This document shows positions 36,948 through 46,217 of a stretch of DNA of 64,000 nt, in pieces. Source of the DNA: Janthinobacterium lividum (lineage in GTDB: Bacteria > Pseudomonadota > Gammaproteobacteria > Burkholderiales > Burkholderiaceae_D); assembly GCF_011601275.1 (NCBI RefSeq), contig NZ_JAAOLY010000001.1:533429-597428 (forward strand), read 5' to 3'. The notes under the pieces were generated by a model. It saw only the letters and a list, made by a program, of their open reading frames with translations. It searched no databases and had not been told where the DNA came from. A program made the position numbers and the translations under genes. How positions within the stretch are numbered: position 1 is the first letter of the stretch; each line of letters starts with the position of its first letter.

Positions 36948-37871
36948 TCAAACAGCGGCGCGTTTTGCCGCAATGGCATTGCCGGCCCGGCTCGATCCCT
37001 TGCGTCCCAGCTGCTGCGAGATGAACTGCCCCGCGTCGACCACCAGGTCCAGATCGATGCCGGTGACGATGCCCAGCCCTTGCATCATGTACAGCACGTC
37101 CTCGGTCGCCACGTTGCCCGTGGCGCCCTTGGCGTACGGGCAGCCGCCCAGGCCCGAGACGGACGAGTGATAGATCGCGATGCCCGTTTCCAGGCTGGCG
37201 TAGATATTCGCCAGCGCCTGGCCATAGGTGTCGTGGAAGTGGCCGGACAGCCCGCCCACGTGGAAGGCGGCAATCGCGCGCTCCATCACCGCCTGCGTCT
37301 TGCGCGGCGTGGCCACGCCGATGGTGTCGGCGATGTCGATCTCGTCGCAGCCGAGGTCGCGCATGCGGCCCACCACGTCGGCTACGGCGTCCAGCGGCAC
37401 GTCTCCCTGGTAGGGGCAGCCGAAAGCGCAGCTGATACTGCCGCGCAGGCGCAGGCCGTGTTCCTTGGCCGCCTTCGCCACGCCTTCGAAGCGGGCGATC
37501 GATTCGGCGATCGAGCAGTTGATGTTCTTTTGCGAAAACGCCTCCGACGCGGAACCGAAGATCACCACTTCATCGGCCTTCGCCGCCAGCGCTGCGTCGA
37601 AGCCTTGCATGTTCGGCGTCAGCGCCGAGTAAATCGTGCCGGGGCGGCGCGCGATCTTTTCCATCACTTCCGCGCTGGTGGCCATCTGCGGCACCCATTT
37701 CGGCGAGACGAAGGACGCTGCCTCGATATTGACGAAGCCGGCCTGCGTCAGGCGGTTGACCAGTTCGATCTTGACGGCGGCGCTGATGGTTTCCTTTTCG
37801 TTTTGCAGGCCGTCGCGCGGGCCCACTTCGACGATCTTGACCTGCTTGGGCAGACTGGTAGTAGGGTTCAT
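36948..37871 (-). CDS. liuE: Hydroxymethylglutaryl-CoA lyase (leucine degradation)
   Basis: Cleaves HMG-CoA to acetoacetate and acetyl-CoA, the last step of leucine and isovalerate breakdown. The 307-residue protein has VGPRDGLQNE, IEAASFVSPKWVPQMA, the metal/catalytic SGHFHDTYGQALAN and the diagnostic SVSGLGGCPYAKGATGNVAT with the catalytic cysteine. It is the final gene of the operon, three bases from the 2-hydroxyacid dehydrogenase. Its stop abuts a palindromic repeat. Confidence 0.96.
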   Translation of the reverse strand: MNPTTSLPKQVKIVEVGPRDGLQNEKETISAAVKIELVNRLTQAGFVNIEAASFVSPKWVPQMATSAEVMEKIARRPGTIYSALTPNMQGFDAALAAKADEVVIFGSASEAFSQKNINCSIAESIARFEGVAKAAKEHGLRLRGSISCAFGCPYQGDVPLDAVADVVGRMRDLGCDEIDIADTIGVATPRKTQAVMERAIAAFHVGGLSGHFHDTYGQALANIYASLETGIAIYHSSVSGLGGCPYAKGATGNVATEDVLYMMQGLGIVTGIDLDLVVDAGQFISQQLGRKGSSRAGNAIAAKRAAV

Positions 37872-37872
37872 C

Positions 37873-38805
37873 TCAATATCCTTGCGAACGGTTGACGATG
37901 CCGGCGACGACTTCTCCGGCGTGCAGGCGGCGCATCTTGGCGGCGATCTGCGCCACGCTTTCGCGGCGCAGGGTGGCGGCCGAAATATGCGGCGTGATGG
38001 TGATGCGCGGTTCTTGCCAGAACGGGTGCTGCTGCGGCAGCGGCTCGTTGCGAAATACGTCCAGCGTGGCCCCCGCGATATGCCCGGAACGGATCAGCGT
38101 CAGCAGATCCGGTTCGGCGATATGCGCGCCGCGCGCCACGTTGATGATGTAGGCGCCCGGCAGCAGCATCGACAGGCGCGCGCGGTCGAGCAGGTTGTGC
38201 GTGTCGGGCGTGAGCGGCAGCATGCACACGAGCACGCGCGTGCCGCGCAAAAACGCTTCGAGTCCCTCTTCGCCCGCAAAACACGCCACACCATCGGCGT
38301 GTTTTGGGCTGCGGCTCCATCCGCGCAGCGGGAATTCGAATTGCGCCAGCGCTTGCAGCACGCGCGTGCCCAGCACGCCCATGCCCAGTACGCCGACGGG
38401 AAAGTCCGCCTTGTCGAACGCGGGCAGCGGCTGCCAGATGCCCGCGCGGCCCTGCGCCTCGTAATCGTCGAAACGGCGGAAGTGGCGCAGCACGGCGTGG
38501 CTCACATATTCGGCCATTTGCACGCCCATGCCCGCGTCGTCCAGGCGAACCAAAGGCACGTGAGCGGGCAGCGCGTCGCCAAATTTCAGCAGCGCGTCGA
38601 CGCCGGCGCCCGTATTGAAGATGGCCTTGACGTTCGCCAACTCGGGCAGCATGGCGGCGGGGGGCTGCCACACGACGGCGTAGTCGCATGGTTCAACCGC
38701 TTCGCCTTCGCGCCAGAAGAGAATTTCTACTTCGGGCAGCAAGTCGCGGAAGTCGCTGATCCACGCCGCTTCCTTGCCGTCCGAACGTTGTAACAGGATG
38801 CGCAT
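37873..38805 (-). CDS. D-2-hydroxyacid dehydrogenase, glyoxylate/hydroxypyruvate reductase A-like
   Basis: A 310-residue NAD(P)H-dependent reductase of the GhrA branch. It begins MRILLQRSDGKEAAWISDF and has FNTGAGVDALLKF, the nucleotide-binding FPVGVLGMGVLGTRVLQALA, the arginine in YIINVARGAHIAEPDLL and the catalytic histidine in ITITPHISAATL. Its position between mccA and HMG-CoA lyase, ten bases after mccA, is unusual for the pathway, so its substrate there is unknown. The start at 38805 is preferred over an upstream extension. Confidence 0.9.
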   Translation of the reverse strand: MRILLQRSDGKEAAWISDFRDLLPEVEILFWREGEAVEPCDYAVVWQPPAAMLPELANVKAIFNTGAGVDALLKFGDALPAHVPLVRLDDAGMGVQMAEYVSHAVLRHFRRFDDYEAQGRAGIWQPLPAFDKADFPVGVLGMGVLGTRVLQALAQFEFPLRGWSRSPKHADGVACFAGEEGLEAFLRGTRVLVCMLPLTPDTHNLLDRARLSMLLPGAYIINVARGAHIAEPDLLTLIRSGHIAGATLDVFRNEPLPQQHPFWQEPRITITPHISAATLRRESVAQIAAKMRRLHAGEVVAGIVNRSQGY

Positions 38806-38815
38806 GTGCTTACCT

Positions 38816-40843
38816 TTATGCGGCAGCCTTGAAGGCCAGCAGCGGCGCGCCATCGGCCACCTGGTCGCCGACCGCATACAGCACGTCTTCCACCAGGCCG
38901 TCGTGCGGCGCGGCGATCGTGTGCTCCATCTTCATCGCTTCCATGATGACCAAAGGCTCGCCCTTCTTGACGTCCTGCCCCTTGTTTACCAGTACGGCAA
39001 CGACCTTGCCCGGCATCGGCGCCGTCAGTCGCCCGCCTTCCGCTTCCACTTCGCCCGCATGCGCCATCGGATCGCTGTAGTGCAGGGTGTAATGCAAGCC
39101 GTTGGTAAATACGTGGAACTGTTCGCCGTCGCGGCGCACGGTGCCGTGCACGGCACGCTCGCCCAGCTTGATGTGCAGTTCCAGGCCGGTGTTCGCCGTC
39201 AGGGAGAGTGGCTGGCCGTTGAACAGCCAGCCATCCGTTTTGTAGGCAACGCGCGCCGCGTAAGCCTTGCCCTCGCCAGCCTGCGTGAATTCGTCGCTAA
39301 ACGACAGGCTCCGTCCCAGGGTGCTGTTCAAGCGCCAGCCCAGGGCATTGCCCCACGGGTCGGCGCGGTTGGCCGATTGCGTTTCGGCCGCCGCTTTTTC
39401 TTCCAGCAGCAGGGCGACGGACGCCAGCGCGAGGGCCGTGTCGGGCGCCGCCTGCAGGGCGGGGAACAGCGATGCTTGATTGCGCTCGATGAGGCCCGTA
39501 TCGAGATCGGCGCTGGCGAATGCCTGGCCTTCGACGAGGCGTTTCAAAAAGGCGATATTGCTGGCCAGGCCGACGATCTGGTAGTCGGACAGCGCCTGCG
39601 CCATGCGTGCCAGCGCTTCGCGGCGGTCTGCGCCCCAGACGATCAGCTTGGCGATCATCGGGTCGTAGAATGGCGAGATCGCATCGCCTTCGCGCACGCC
39701 CGAATCGATGCGCACGGCGGCGGGAACTGTCGTGCCACCCAGCTCGAACGTGACGGCCGCTGGCGACTGCATGTGGCGCAGCGTGCCGATCGATGGCAGG
39801 AAACCCTTCTCCGGATTTTCCGCATAGATGCGCGCTTCGATGGCGTGGCCGTGGATCGCCAATTCATCCTGTGTTTTCGGCAGCGGCTCGCCAAAGGCGA
39901 CGCGCAGCTGCCATTCCACCAGGTCGGTGCCGGTGATCATTTCCGTCACCGGATGTTCCACTTGCAGGCGCGTGTTCATCTCCATGAAGTAGAACGAGCC
40001 ATCCTGGTTGGCGATGAATTCCACCGTGCCCGCACCGACGTAGCCGACGGCCTTGGCGGCGGCAACGGCCGCTTCGCCCATGGCGGCGCGTCGGTCGGCC
40101 GGCATGCCCGGCGCCGGTGCTTCTTCCAGCACCTTTTGATGGCGGCGCTGCACCGAGCAATCGCGCTCGAATAAATAAATGCAGTTGCCCAAGGTATCGG
40201 CAAAAACCTGGATTTCGATATGCCGCGGACGCGACAGGTATTTTTCGGCCAGCACCTTGTCGTCGCCGAAAGAGCTGATCGCTTCGCGCTTGCACGAGGC
40301 CAGCGCGGCCTTGAAATCATCGGAATGCTCGATGACTCTCATGCCCTTGCCACCACCGCCGGCCGAGGCCTTCAGCAGCACGGGGTAGCCGATCTTGTCG
40401 GCTTGGACGTGCAGGAAATCCGCATCCTGTTCCTCGCCGTGGTAACCGGGTACCAGCGGCACATTGGCTTTTTCCATCAGCGACTTGGCGGCCGACTTGG
40501 AGCCCATGGCGCGCATGGCCGATGCCGGCGGGCCGATGAAGACCAGGCCCGCTGCGTGGCAGGCGTCGGCAAAGTCGGCGTTCTCGGATAAAAAGCCGTA
40601 GCCCGGGTGGATCGCCTGGGCGCCTGTCGCCAGCGCGACGGCGATGATCTTGTCGCCGCACAGATAGCTTTCCTTGGCCGGCGCGGGGCCGATCAGGACA
40701 GCCTCGTCGCAGACGGCGACGTGCTTGGCGTTGGCGTCCGCTTCCGAATACACGGCGACCGTCTGGATACCCATGCGGCGCGCGGTAGCGGCGACACGGC
40801 AAGCGATTTCGCCGCGGTTGGCGATCAGGATTTTAGTGAACAT
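38816..40843 (-). CDS. liuD: Methylcrotonyl-CoA carboxylase biotin-containing (alpha) subunit
   Basis: The biotin carboxylase and biotin carrier half of methylcrotonyl-CoA carboxylase, 675 residues. The biotin carboxylase domain (about 1-445) begins MFTKILIANRGEIACRV and has HPGYGFLSEN, the ATP-grasp loop KASAGGGGKGMRV and RDCSVQRRHQKVLEE. The C-terminal biotinyl domain carries the biotinylation motif EAMKMEHT, the lysine being modified. With LiuB-type mccB at 46218 it forms the complex; the two genes are separated by the bio genes. A 154-base gap upstream contains two palindromic repeats, so an independent promoter is possible. Confidence 0.95.
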   Translation of the reverse strand: MFTKILIANRGEIACRVAATARRMGIQTVAVYSEADANAKHVAVCDEAVLIGPAPAKESYLCGDKIIAVALATGAQAIHPGYGFLSENADFADACHAAGLVFIGPPASAMRAMGSKSAAKSLMEKANVPLVPGYHGEEQDADFLHVQADKIGYPVLLKASAGGGGKGMRVIEHSDDFKAALASCKREAISSFGDDKVLAEKYLSRPRHIEIQVFADTLGNCIYLFERDCSVQRRHQKVLEEAPAPGMPADRRAAMGEAAVAAAKAVGYVGAGTVEFIANQDGSFYFMEMNTRLQVEHPVTEMITGTDLVEWQLRVAFGEPLPKTQDELAIHGHAIEARIYAENPEKGFLPSIGTLRHMQSPAAVTFELGGTTVPAAVRIDSGVREGDAISPFYDPMIAKLIVWGADRREALARMAQALSDYQIVGLASNIAFLKRLVEGQAFASADLDTGLIERNQASLFPALQAAPDTALALASVALLLEEKAAAETQSANRADPWGNALGWRLNSTLGRSLSFSDEFTQAGEGKAYAARVAYKTDGWLFNGQPLSLTANTGLELHIKLGERAVHGTVRRDGEQFHVFTNGLHYTLHYSDPMAHAGEVEAEGGRLTAPMPGKVVAVLVNKGQDVKKGEPLVIMEAMKMEHTIAAPHDGLVEDVLYAVGDQVADGAPLLAFKAAA

Positions 40844-40905
40844 GGTCTCTCTCTATTCTCTCAAAAAGGGGCAGCTGTCTCTTGGCGGACCTTGTCTGCT
40901 GGTGT

Positions 40906-40941
40906 GTCGGTTTACGCGCTACGCGCCAAACCGACCTACGC
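40906..40941. repeat. Dispersed palindromic repeat, copy 3
   Basis: GTCGGTTTACGCG faces CGCGCCAAACCGACC and is followed by TACGC. It is the same family as copies near 36.9 kb. Confidence 0.7.
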
Positions 40942-40958
40942 ATGGTGAGGCGGTATTC

Positions 40959-40988
40959 GTCGGGTTAGCCGGCACGGCGTAACCCGAC
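40959..40988. repeat. Dispersed palindromic repeat, copy 4
   Basis: GTCGGGTTAGCC pairs with GGCGTAACCCGAC; it lies nine bases beyond the end of bioB and shares the outer sequence of copy 1. Confidence 0.75.
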
Positions 40989-40997
40989 AAGGCTGGA

Positions 40998-42044
40998 TCA
41001 GCAGCCGCACTTCTCTTTCTGCACCGATTCGAGCATGGCGCCGCGTGTCTGCAAGCCCAGTTTGCCGAGCAAGACGCGGTCGTCTTCCGCTTCCGGGTTG
41101 TCGGTGGTGAGCAGCTTGTCGCCGTAGAAGATGGAGTTGGCGCCAGCCAGGAAGCACATGGCTTGCACGGCTTCGCCCATCTGGCGGCGGCCGGCCGACA
41201 AACGCACGCGCGCTTTCGGCATGGTGATGCGGGCCACGGCGATCGTGCGCACGAATTCGAACGGGTCCAGCGCTTCCAGGCCAAACAAAGGCGTGCCCTC
41301 CACCTGCACCAGGTGGTTGACGGGCACCGATTCCGGATACGGATTCAGGTTCGCCAACTGGGCGATCAGGCCCGCGCGTTGCAGACGCGTTTCGCCCATG
41401 CCGACGATGCCGCCGCAGCACACTTTCAAGCCCGCTTCGCGCACGCGGCCCAGGGTGTCCAGGCGATCCTGGTATTCGCGCGTGGAGATGACGTTGTCGT
41501 AGAACTCGGGCGCCGTATCGAGGTTGTGGTTATAGAAATCGAGGCCCGCGTTTTTCAGGCGGTCCGCTTGTCCTTCTTCCAGCATGCCCAGGGTGGCGCA
41601 CGTTTCCAGGCCCAGCGCTTTGACTTTGCTGACCATCTCTTCGACTTTATCCATGTCGCGGTCCTTCGGGCCGCGCCAGGCGGCGCCCATGCAGAAGCGC
41701 GTGGCGCCGTTGGCTTTCGCCTGGCGGGCCGCGTCGAGCACGGTGTCGATGTCGAGGATTTTCTTTGCTTCCACGCCCGTGTCGTAGCGGGCCGCCTGCG
41801 GGCAGTAGCCGCAGTCTTCCTCGCAGCCGCCCGTCTTGATCGACAACAGGGTCGCCAGTTCCACGTCGCCGTCCGGGAAGTTGACGCGGTGGGTTTGCTG
41901 GGCCTTGAACATCAGGTCATTGAAAGGCAGGTCGAACAGGGCCAGCACATCATCGATGGGCCAGGTGGCCGCTTCGGGCAGGGTGATGCGCGCTGCCGGA
42001 CGGTGCAGTTCGACGGTTTTTGCTGCTTCTTGGACTACTGACAT
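40998..42044 (-). CDS. bioB: Biotin synthase
   Basis: Radical SAM enzyme that inserts sulfur into dethiobiotin, 348 residues. The [4Fe-4S] motif is in [20 protein letters not shown] (CxxxCxxC); also [44 protein letters not shown] and [10 protein letters not shown] with the arginine ligand of the second cluster. It lies 45 bases after bioD and ends the bio block. Confidence 0.98.
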   Translation of the reverse strand: MSVVQEAAKTVELHRPAARITLPEAATWPIDDVLALFDLPFNDLMFKAQQTHRVNFPDGDVELATLLSIKTGGCEEDCGYCPQAARYDTGVEAKKILDIDTVLDAARQAKANGATRFCMGAAWRGPKDRDMDKVEEMVSKVKALGLETCATLGMLEEGQADRLKNAGLDFYNHNLDTAPEFYDNVISTREYQDRLDTLGRVREAGLKVCCGGIVGMGETRLQRAGLIAQLANLNPYPESVPVNHLVQVEGTPLFGLEALDPFEFVRTIAVARITMPKARVRLSAGRRQMGEAVQAMCFLAGANSIFYGDKLLTTDNPEAEDDRVLLGKLGLQTRGAMLESVQKEKCGC

Positions 42045-42089
42045 GGTGGTTCCTTCGCTTCTATTTTTGGATACGATTAATTGTTTGGT

Positions 42090-42881
42090 TTAAGTGTTCG
42101 ACTGTTGCGCCGGCCAGTTGGGCAAGCCGGTGAAATCGAGATAGGACGCCGCCGCTTGCGCGCTGGGCTGCGCCAGGCGCGGCACCCTGCCCAGCAGCGG
42201 CGCCGGGATGCGCTCGATCAGCGCATCGATATTTTCGTCGAGGAAGCGCATTTCCACTTCCAGGGTGTTGGCGACCCAGCCGATCACCGTCAGGCCGCGC
42301 GCTTCGATGGCTTCCACCGTCAGCAAGGCCTGGCTGATGCAGCCCAGGCGCATGCCGACGACGAGGATCACGGGCAAATCGAGCTGCTGCGCCAGGTCGG
42401 CCGAATCGAAATCGCTGGAGAGCGGCACGCGGAAACCGCCCACGCCTTCGACCACGACGGCGTCCGAGGCGGCGGCGATTTCCAGATAGGCGGCCAGGAT
42501 CGGCACGGACTCGATGCTCACGCCTTCGAGCGCGGCGGCGATGTGCGGCGCGGCCGGTTCCTTCAGCATATAGGGCGTCGTCAGGCTGCGCAGCATGGTG
42601 ACGTTGCCGGCGGCGATCAGGCTGTCGGCATCTTCATTATGCAGCTCGCCGTCGCGCATTTCGGCGCCGGCGGCCACGGGCTTCATGCCGCAGGCGCGCA
42701 CGCCGCGCGCGACCAGCGCGTGCAGCAGGGCCGACGACGTCAAGGTCTTGCCGATTTCCGTGTCGGTGCCGGTGACGAAACAGGCAAAGCGCGATGGCAG
42801 GCCGGTGGTTGCCGGCGCCGCTTGCACGGCCGGCGCCAGGTCCGCCAGCACGTCCGCCACGATAGGATCATCAAGGCTCAT
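42090..42881 (-). CDS. bioD: Dethiobiotin synthetase
   Basis: ATP-dependent carboxylase that forms the ureido ring, 263 residues. The P-loop is [20 protein letters not shown], with KPVAAG and [15 protein letters not shown] (the EGVGG motif). It has an extra N-terminal segment of about 30 residues before the conserved core; the start at 42881 gives an 11-base overlap with bioF, though a later start is possible. Downstream of bioF and upstream of bioB. Confidence 0.95.
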   Translation of the reverse strand: MSLDDPIVADVLADLAPAVQAAPATTGLPSRFACFVTGTDTEIGKTLTSSALLHALVARGVRACGMKPVAAGAEMRDGELHNEDADSLIAAGNVTMLRSLTTPYMLKEPAAPHIAAALEGVSIESVPILAAYLEIAAASDAVVVEGVGGFRVPLSSDFDSADLAQQLDLPVILVVGMRLGCISQALLTVEAIEARGLTVIGWVANTLEVEMRFLDENIDALIERIPAPLLGRVPRLAQPSAQAAASYLDFTGLPNWPAQQSNT

Positions 42882-44067
42882 GGCGAGTCCTTTCCAGGGT
42901 GTTGACTGCGTTGATCAATTGCGCCACTTCCTGCGCCGTGTGGCCGGCCGACAGGGTCACGCGCAGGCGCGCCGTACCGACTGGCACGGTGGGCGGGCGG
43001 ATGGCGCCGACCCACAGTCCCTGCTGGTACAGTTGGGCGGCGACGGCCAGCATGTCCGCATTCTCGCCGATGATCACGGGCTGGATGGCGGTCACTGACG
43101 GCAAGGCTTGCCAGCGCCGCAGCTGCAAGCCGTCGTTCCATTGCGTCACCAGCGCCGCCAGGTGAGCCCGGCGTTGTTTTCCTTCTTCCCCGGCGATGAT
43201 GTCCAGGCTGGCCAGCAGCGCATGCGCCAGCGCGGGCGGGGCCGCCGTCGTGAAGATGTAGGGGCGCGCCTTCTGGATCAGGGTGTCGATCACGGCTTCG
43301 TGCGCGCACACAAAGGCGCCGCCCACGCCAGCCGATTTTCCTAATGTTCCCACATACACGAGGTAGGGCGAATGCAGATTGAAATGTTCGAGCGCACCAC
43401 GGCCATCGGCTCCCAGCGCGCCGAAGCCGTGCGCGTCGTCGACCACCAGCCAGGCGTCATATCGTTCGCACAGGGCCAGCAGCGCGGGCAGCGGCGCCAA
43501 GTCGCCATCCATGCTGAAGACGCTGTCGGTGACGACGATTTTCGTCTGTGCCGTGCTGGCCGCCAGCAGGATCGCCAGGGCATCGAGGTCGGCGTGCGGA
43601 TACACGCGCGTCTTGACGCGGGCCAGGCGCGTGCCGTCGATCAGCGAAGCGTGGTTCAGCGCTTCCGAGAAAATCTCGGCGTCAGGATCGCCCGCCGACA
43701 AGGCGGTGAGCACAGCCAGGTTGGCCATGTAGCCGGTACAGAAATACAGGGCACGGGCGTTTTCCAGGTTGGCGCCCACGAAAGCGGCCAGGCGTTCTTC
43801 CAGCTGCGCGTGGGCGCGGCTGTGACCACTGATCAGGTGCGAAGCGCCGCTGCCGGCGCCATACAGGTCGGCGCCCTCTTTCAGCGCGGCGGCGATGCGC
43901 GGATGCGCGGCCAGGCCCAGGTAGTCATTGCTGCAAAAGGCCAGCATCTCGCGCCCATCGACCGCCAGGCGCGGCGCGCACGGCGTGTCGACGGTACGGC
44001 GGCGGCGGATCAGGCTGCGTTCTTCCAGCCCTTGCAACTGCTGTTGTAATCGCGCGATCAGTTCCAT
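42871..44067 (-). CDS. bioF: 8-amino-7-oxononanoate synthase
   Basis: PLP enzyme that condenses pimeloyl thioester with L-alanine, 398 residues. Motifs: [64 protein letters not shown], and the PLP lysine region [20 protein letters not shown]. It starts one base after the bioA stop and overlaps bioD by 11 bases. Confidence 0.96.
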   Translation of the reverse strand: MELIARLQQQLQGLEERSLIRRRRTVDTPCAPRLAVDGREMLAFCSNDYLGLAAHPRIAAALKEGADLYGAGSGASHLISGHSRAHAQLEERLAAFVGANLENARALYFCTGYMANLAVLTALSAGDPDAEIFSEALNHASLIDGTRLARVKTRVYPHADLDALAILLAASTAQTKIVVTDSVFSMDGDLAPLPALLALCERYDAWLVVDDAHGFGALGADGRGALEHFNLHSPYLVYVGTLGKSAGVGGAFVCAHEAVIDTLIQKARPYIFTTAAPPALAHALLASLDIIAGEEGKQRRAHLAALVTQWNDGLQLRRWQALPSVTAIQPVIIGENADMLAVAAQLYQQGLWVGAIRPPTVPVGTARLRVTLSAGHTAQEVAQLINAVNTLERTRHEP

Positions 44068-44068
44068 C

Positions 44069-45397
44069 TCAGGCCCCGATCACATGATTGAAGACGGCCA
44101 GGGTTTGCTGGCCCAGGCCCGCGATTTCCTCGTCGTCGAGAATGTACGGCGGCATCAGGTAGACGGTGGAGCCGATGGGGCGCATCAACAGTTCGTGTTC
44201 CAGCGCCGTGGAAAAGAAGCGGCGCGAAAAATCGGGCGCCGCGTCCACCGCATCGAAGGCCCAGATCATGCCCTGCTGGCGGAAGTGTTTTACGCGCTCG
44301 TGCTGCGCCAGCGGCGCCAGGGCGTGCGTGATCCTGGCGGCGCGTGCGCGGTTGGCCGTCAGCACATCGTCTTCCTCGAAAATCGACAAGGTCGCCAGCG
44401 CCGCGCGGCAGGCCAGCGGATTGCCCGTGTACGAGTGCGAATGCAAGAAGCCGCGGCGCACATCGGTGCTGTAGAACGCCTGGTAGATGTCTTCGCGCGT
44501 CATCACGAGGGACAGGGGCAAATAGCCGCCGCTGATGCCCTTCGACAGGCAGACGAAATCGGGCCAGATGCCGGCCTGCTCGCACGCAAAGAAGGTGCCC
44601 GTGCGGCCGCAGCCGACGGCGATTTCATCGAGGATCAAATGGACTTGATAACGGTTGCACAGGGCGCGCACCAAGGACAGGTACAAGGAATCGTGCATGG
44701 CCATGCCGGTCGCGCATTGCACCAGCGGCTCGATGATGATGGCGGCGATCTTGTCGGCTTTTTGCTGGAACAGCTGCTCGACTTCGGCGGCCGCGCGGCG
44801 CGCTACATCTTCCGCGGTTTCGCCTTCTTGCGCCTGGCGGAAGTCGGGCGACATCACCGTCTGCGTGGCGCGCAGCAGGGGGCCGTAGGCATCCTTGAAC
44901 AGGGCGACGTCCGTGACGGCCAGGGCGCCGATGGTTTCGCCGTGGTAGCTGCCTTTCAGGCAGACGAATTCCTGTTTCTCGCTCTTGCCGCTGTTGCGCC
45001 ACGCGTGAAAACTCATTTTCAGAGCGATTTCCACGGCCGACGCCCCGTCGGACGCGTAAAAGCTGTGACCGAGCACGCCGCCCGTCAAGGCTGAGAGTTT
45101 TTCCGACAGTTCGATCACCGGCTCATGCGTAAAGCCGGCCAGCATGGCGTGTTCCAGGCGGTCCAGCTGGTCCTTGAGTTCCGCATTGATGCGCGGATTC
45201 GCATGGCCGAACAGGTTCACCCACCAGGAGCTGATGGCGTCCAGGTAGCGTCGGCCTTCGTGGTCATACAGCCAGGCGCCGCGGCCATGGCTGACGGGGA
45301 TGAGGGGAACCGTCTCGTGGTGCTGCATTTGCGTGCACGGATGCCACACGCTGCGCAGACTGCGTTCGACCCAGCCCGATTGTTTTTCTGCTTTCAA
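44069..45397 (-). CDS. bioA: Adenosylmethionine-8-amino-7-oxononanoate aminotransferase
   Basis: PLP aminotransferase that makes 7,8-diaminopelargonate with SAM as amino donor, 442 residues. It has [12 protein letters not shown] near the N-terminus, [53 protein letters not shown] and the PLP lysine in [16 protein letters not shown]. No ATG fits the family length; a TTG at 45397 preceded by GGAG five bases upstream gives the normal size (a GTG start a few residues later is less likely). It begins 19 bases after the enoyl-CoA hydratase stop. Confidence 0.93.
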   Translation of the reverse strand: MKAEKQSGWVERSLRSVWHPCTQMQHHETVPLIPVSHGRGAWLYDHEGRRYLDAISSWWVNLFGHANPRINAELKDQLDRLEHAMLAGFTHEPVIELSEKLSALTGGVLGHSFYASDGASAVEIALKMSFHAWRNSGKSEKQEFVCLKGSYHGETIGALAVTDVALFKDAYGPLLRATQTVMSPDFRQAQEGETAEDVARRAAAEVEQLFQQKADKIAAIIIEPLVQCATGMAMHDSLYLSLVRALCNRYQVHLILDEIAVGCGRTGTFFACEQAGIWPDFVCLSKGISGGYLPLSLVMTREDIYQAFYSTDVRRGFLHSHSYTGNPLACRAALATLSIFEEDDVLTANRARAARITHALAPLAQHERVKHFRQQGMIWAFDAVDAAPDFSRRFFSTALEHELLMRPIGSTVYLMPPYILDDEEIAGLGQQTLAVFNHVIGA

Positions 45398-45416
45398 AAC
45401 TGCTCCAATGATATTG

Positions 45417-46205
45417 CTAGCCCATGAGCCAACTCGGCTTGCGCTTGTCGAGGAACGATTGCACGCCTTCGCGGCCCTGTTCCGACGCGCGGATCTGCGC
45501 GATGCGCTCGGCGGTATCCGCCAGCAGCGCGTCGTCGACCGGCTGGCCAACGATCTCGCGCACCAGCATTTTCGCTTGCGCCACGGCGTGCGGGCTGTTG
45601 CCCGTCAGCGCTTTCAACACCTCGGCGGTTTTCGCGTCCAGCGCGCTTGCCTCGACTACCTCGTGGGCAAAGCCGATGCGTAGCGCTTCCTGAGCGGAGA
45701 ATCGCTCCGCGGTCAGGAAATAGCGGCGTGCCGCGTTTTCGCCCATGGCCTTGATGACATACGGTGAAATAGTGGCCGGGATCAGTCCCAGGCGCACCTC
45801 GCTCAGGCAGAAATGCACGTCTTCCGCAGCCAGAATGATATCGCATGCGGCGACCAGGCCCATGCCGCCCGCATAACAGTCGCCCTGGATCTTCGCCACG
45901 ATGGGCTTGGGACACAGGTAAATCGTGCGCAGCATCTGCGCCAGCTGCAGTGCGTCGCCCTGGTTTTCGGCATGCGTGTAGCCTGCCATCTTCTTCATCC
46001 AGTTCAAGTCCGCACCGGCGCAGAAGGCCGCGCCATTAGCCGCCAGCACGATGGCGCGCACCATGTCGCTGCGTCCCAGCCCTTCGAAGGCGCGCGCCAG
46101 TTCGGCGATCGTCGTCTCGTTGAAGGCGTTGCGCACGTCGGGACGGTTCAGGGTCACGGTGGCGACATTGCCCTCGATGACCAGTTTTAAGGTTTCAAAT
46201 TCCAT
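45417..46205 (-). CDS. liuC: Enoyl-CoA hydratase/isomerase, probable methylglutaconyl-CoA hydratase
   Basis: A 262-residue crotonase-fold enzyme. It has VATVTLNRPDVRNAFNETT, AFCAGADLNWMKKMAGYTHA (oxyanion hole), and IQGDCYAGGMGLVAACDIIL with the GMG sequence. Glu at LSEVRLGLIPATISPYV is the catalytic position. The specific role, hydration of 3-methylglutaconyl-CoA, is inferred from its place directly after the carboxyltransferase in a leucine degradation operon. Confidence 0.9.
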   Translation of the reverse strand: MEFETLKLVIEGNVATVTLNRPDVRNAFNETTIAELARAFEGLGRSDMVRAIVLAANGAAFCAGADLNWMKKMAGYTHAENQGDALQLAQMLRTIYLCPKPIVAKIQGDCYAGGMGLVAACDIILAAEDVHFCLSEVRLGLIPATISPYVIKAMGENAARRYFLTAERFSAQEALRIGFAHEVVEASALDAKTAEVLKALTGNSPHAVAQAKMLVREIVGQPVDDALLADTAERIAQIRASEQGREGVQSFLDKRKPSWLMG

Positions 46206-46217
46206 GTTTTTGCTCCC

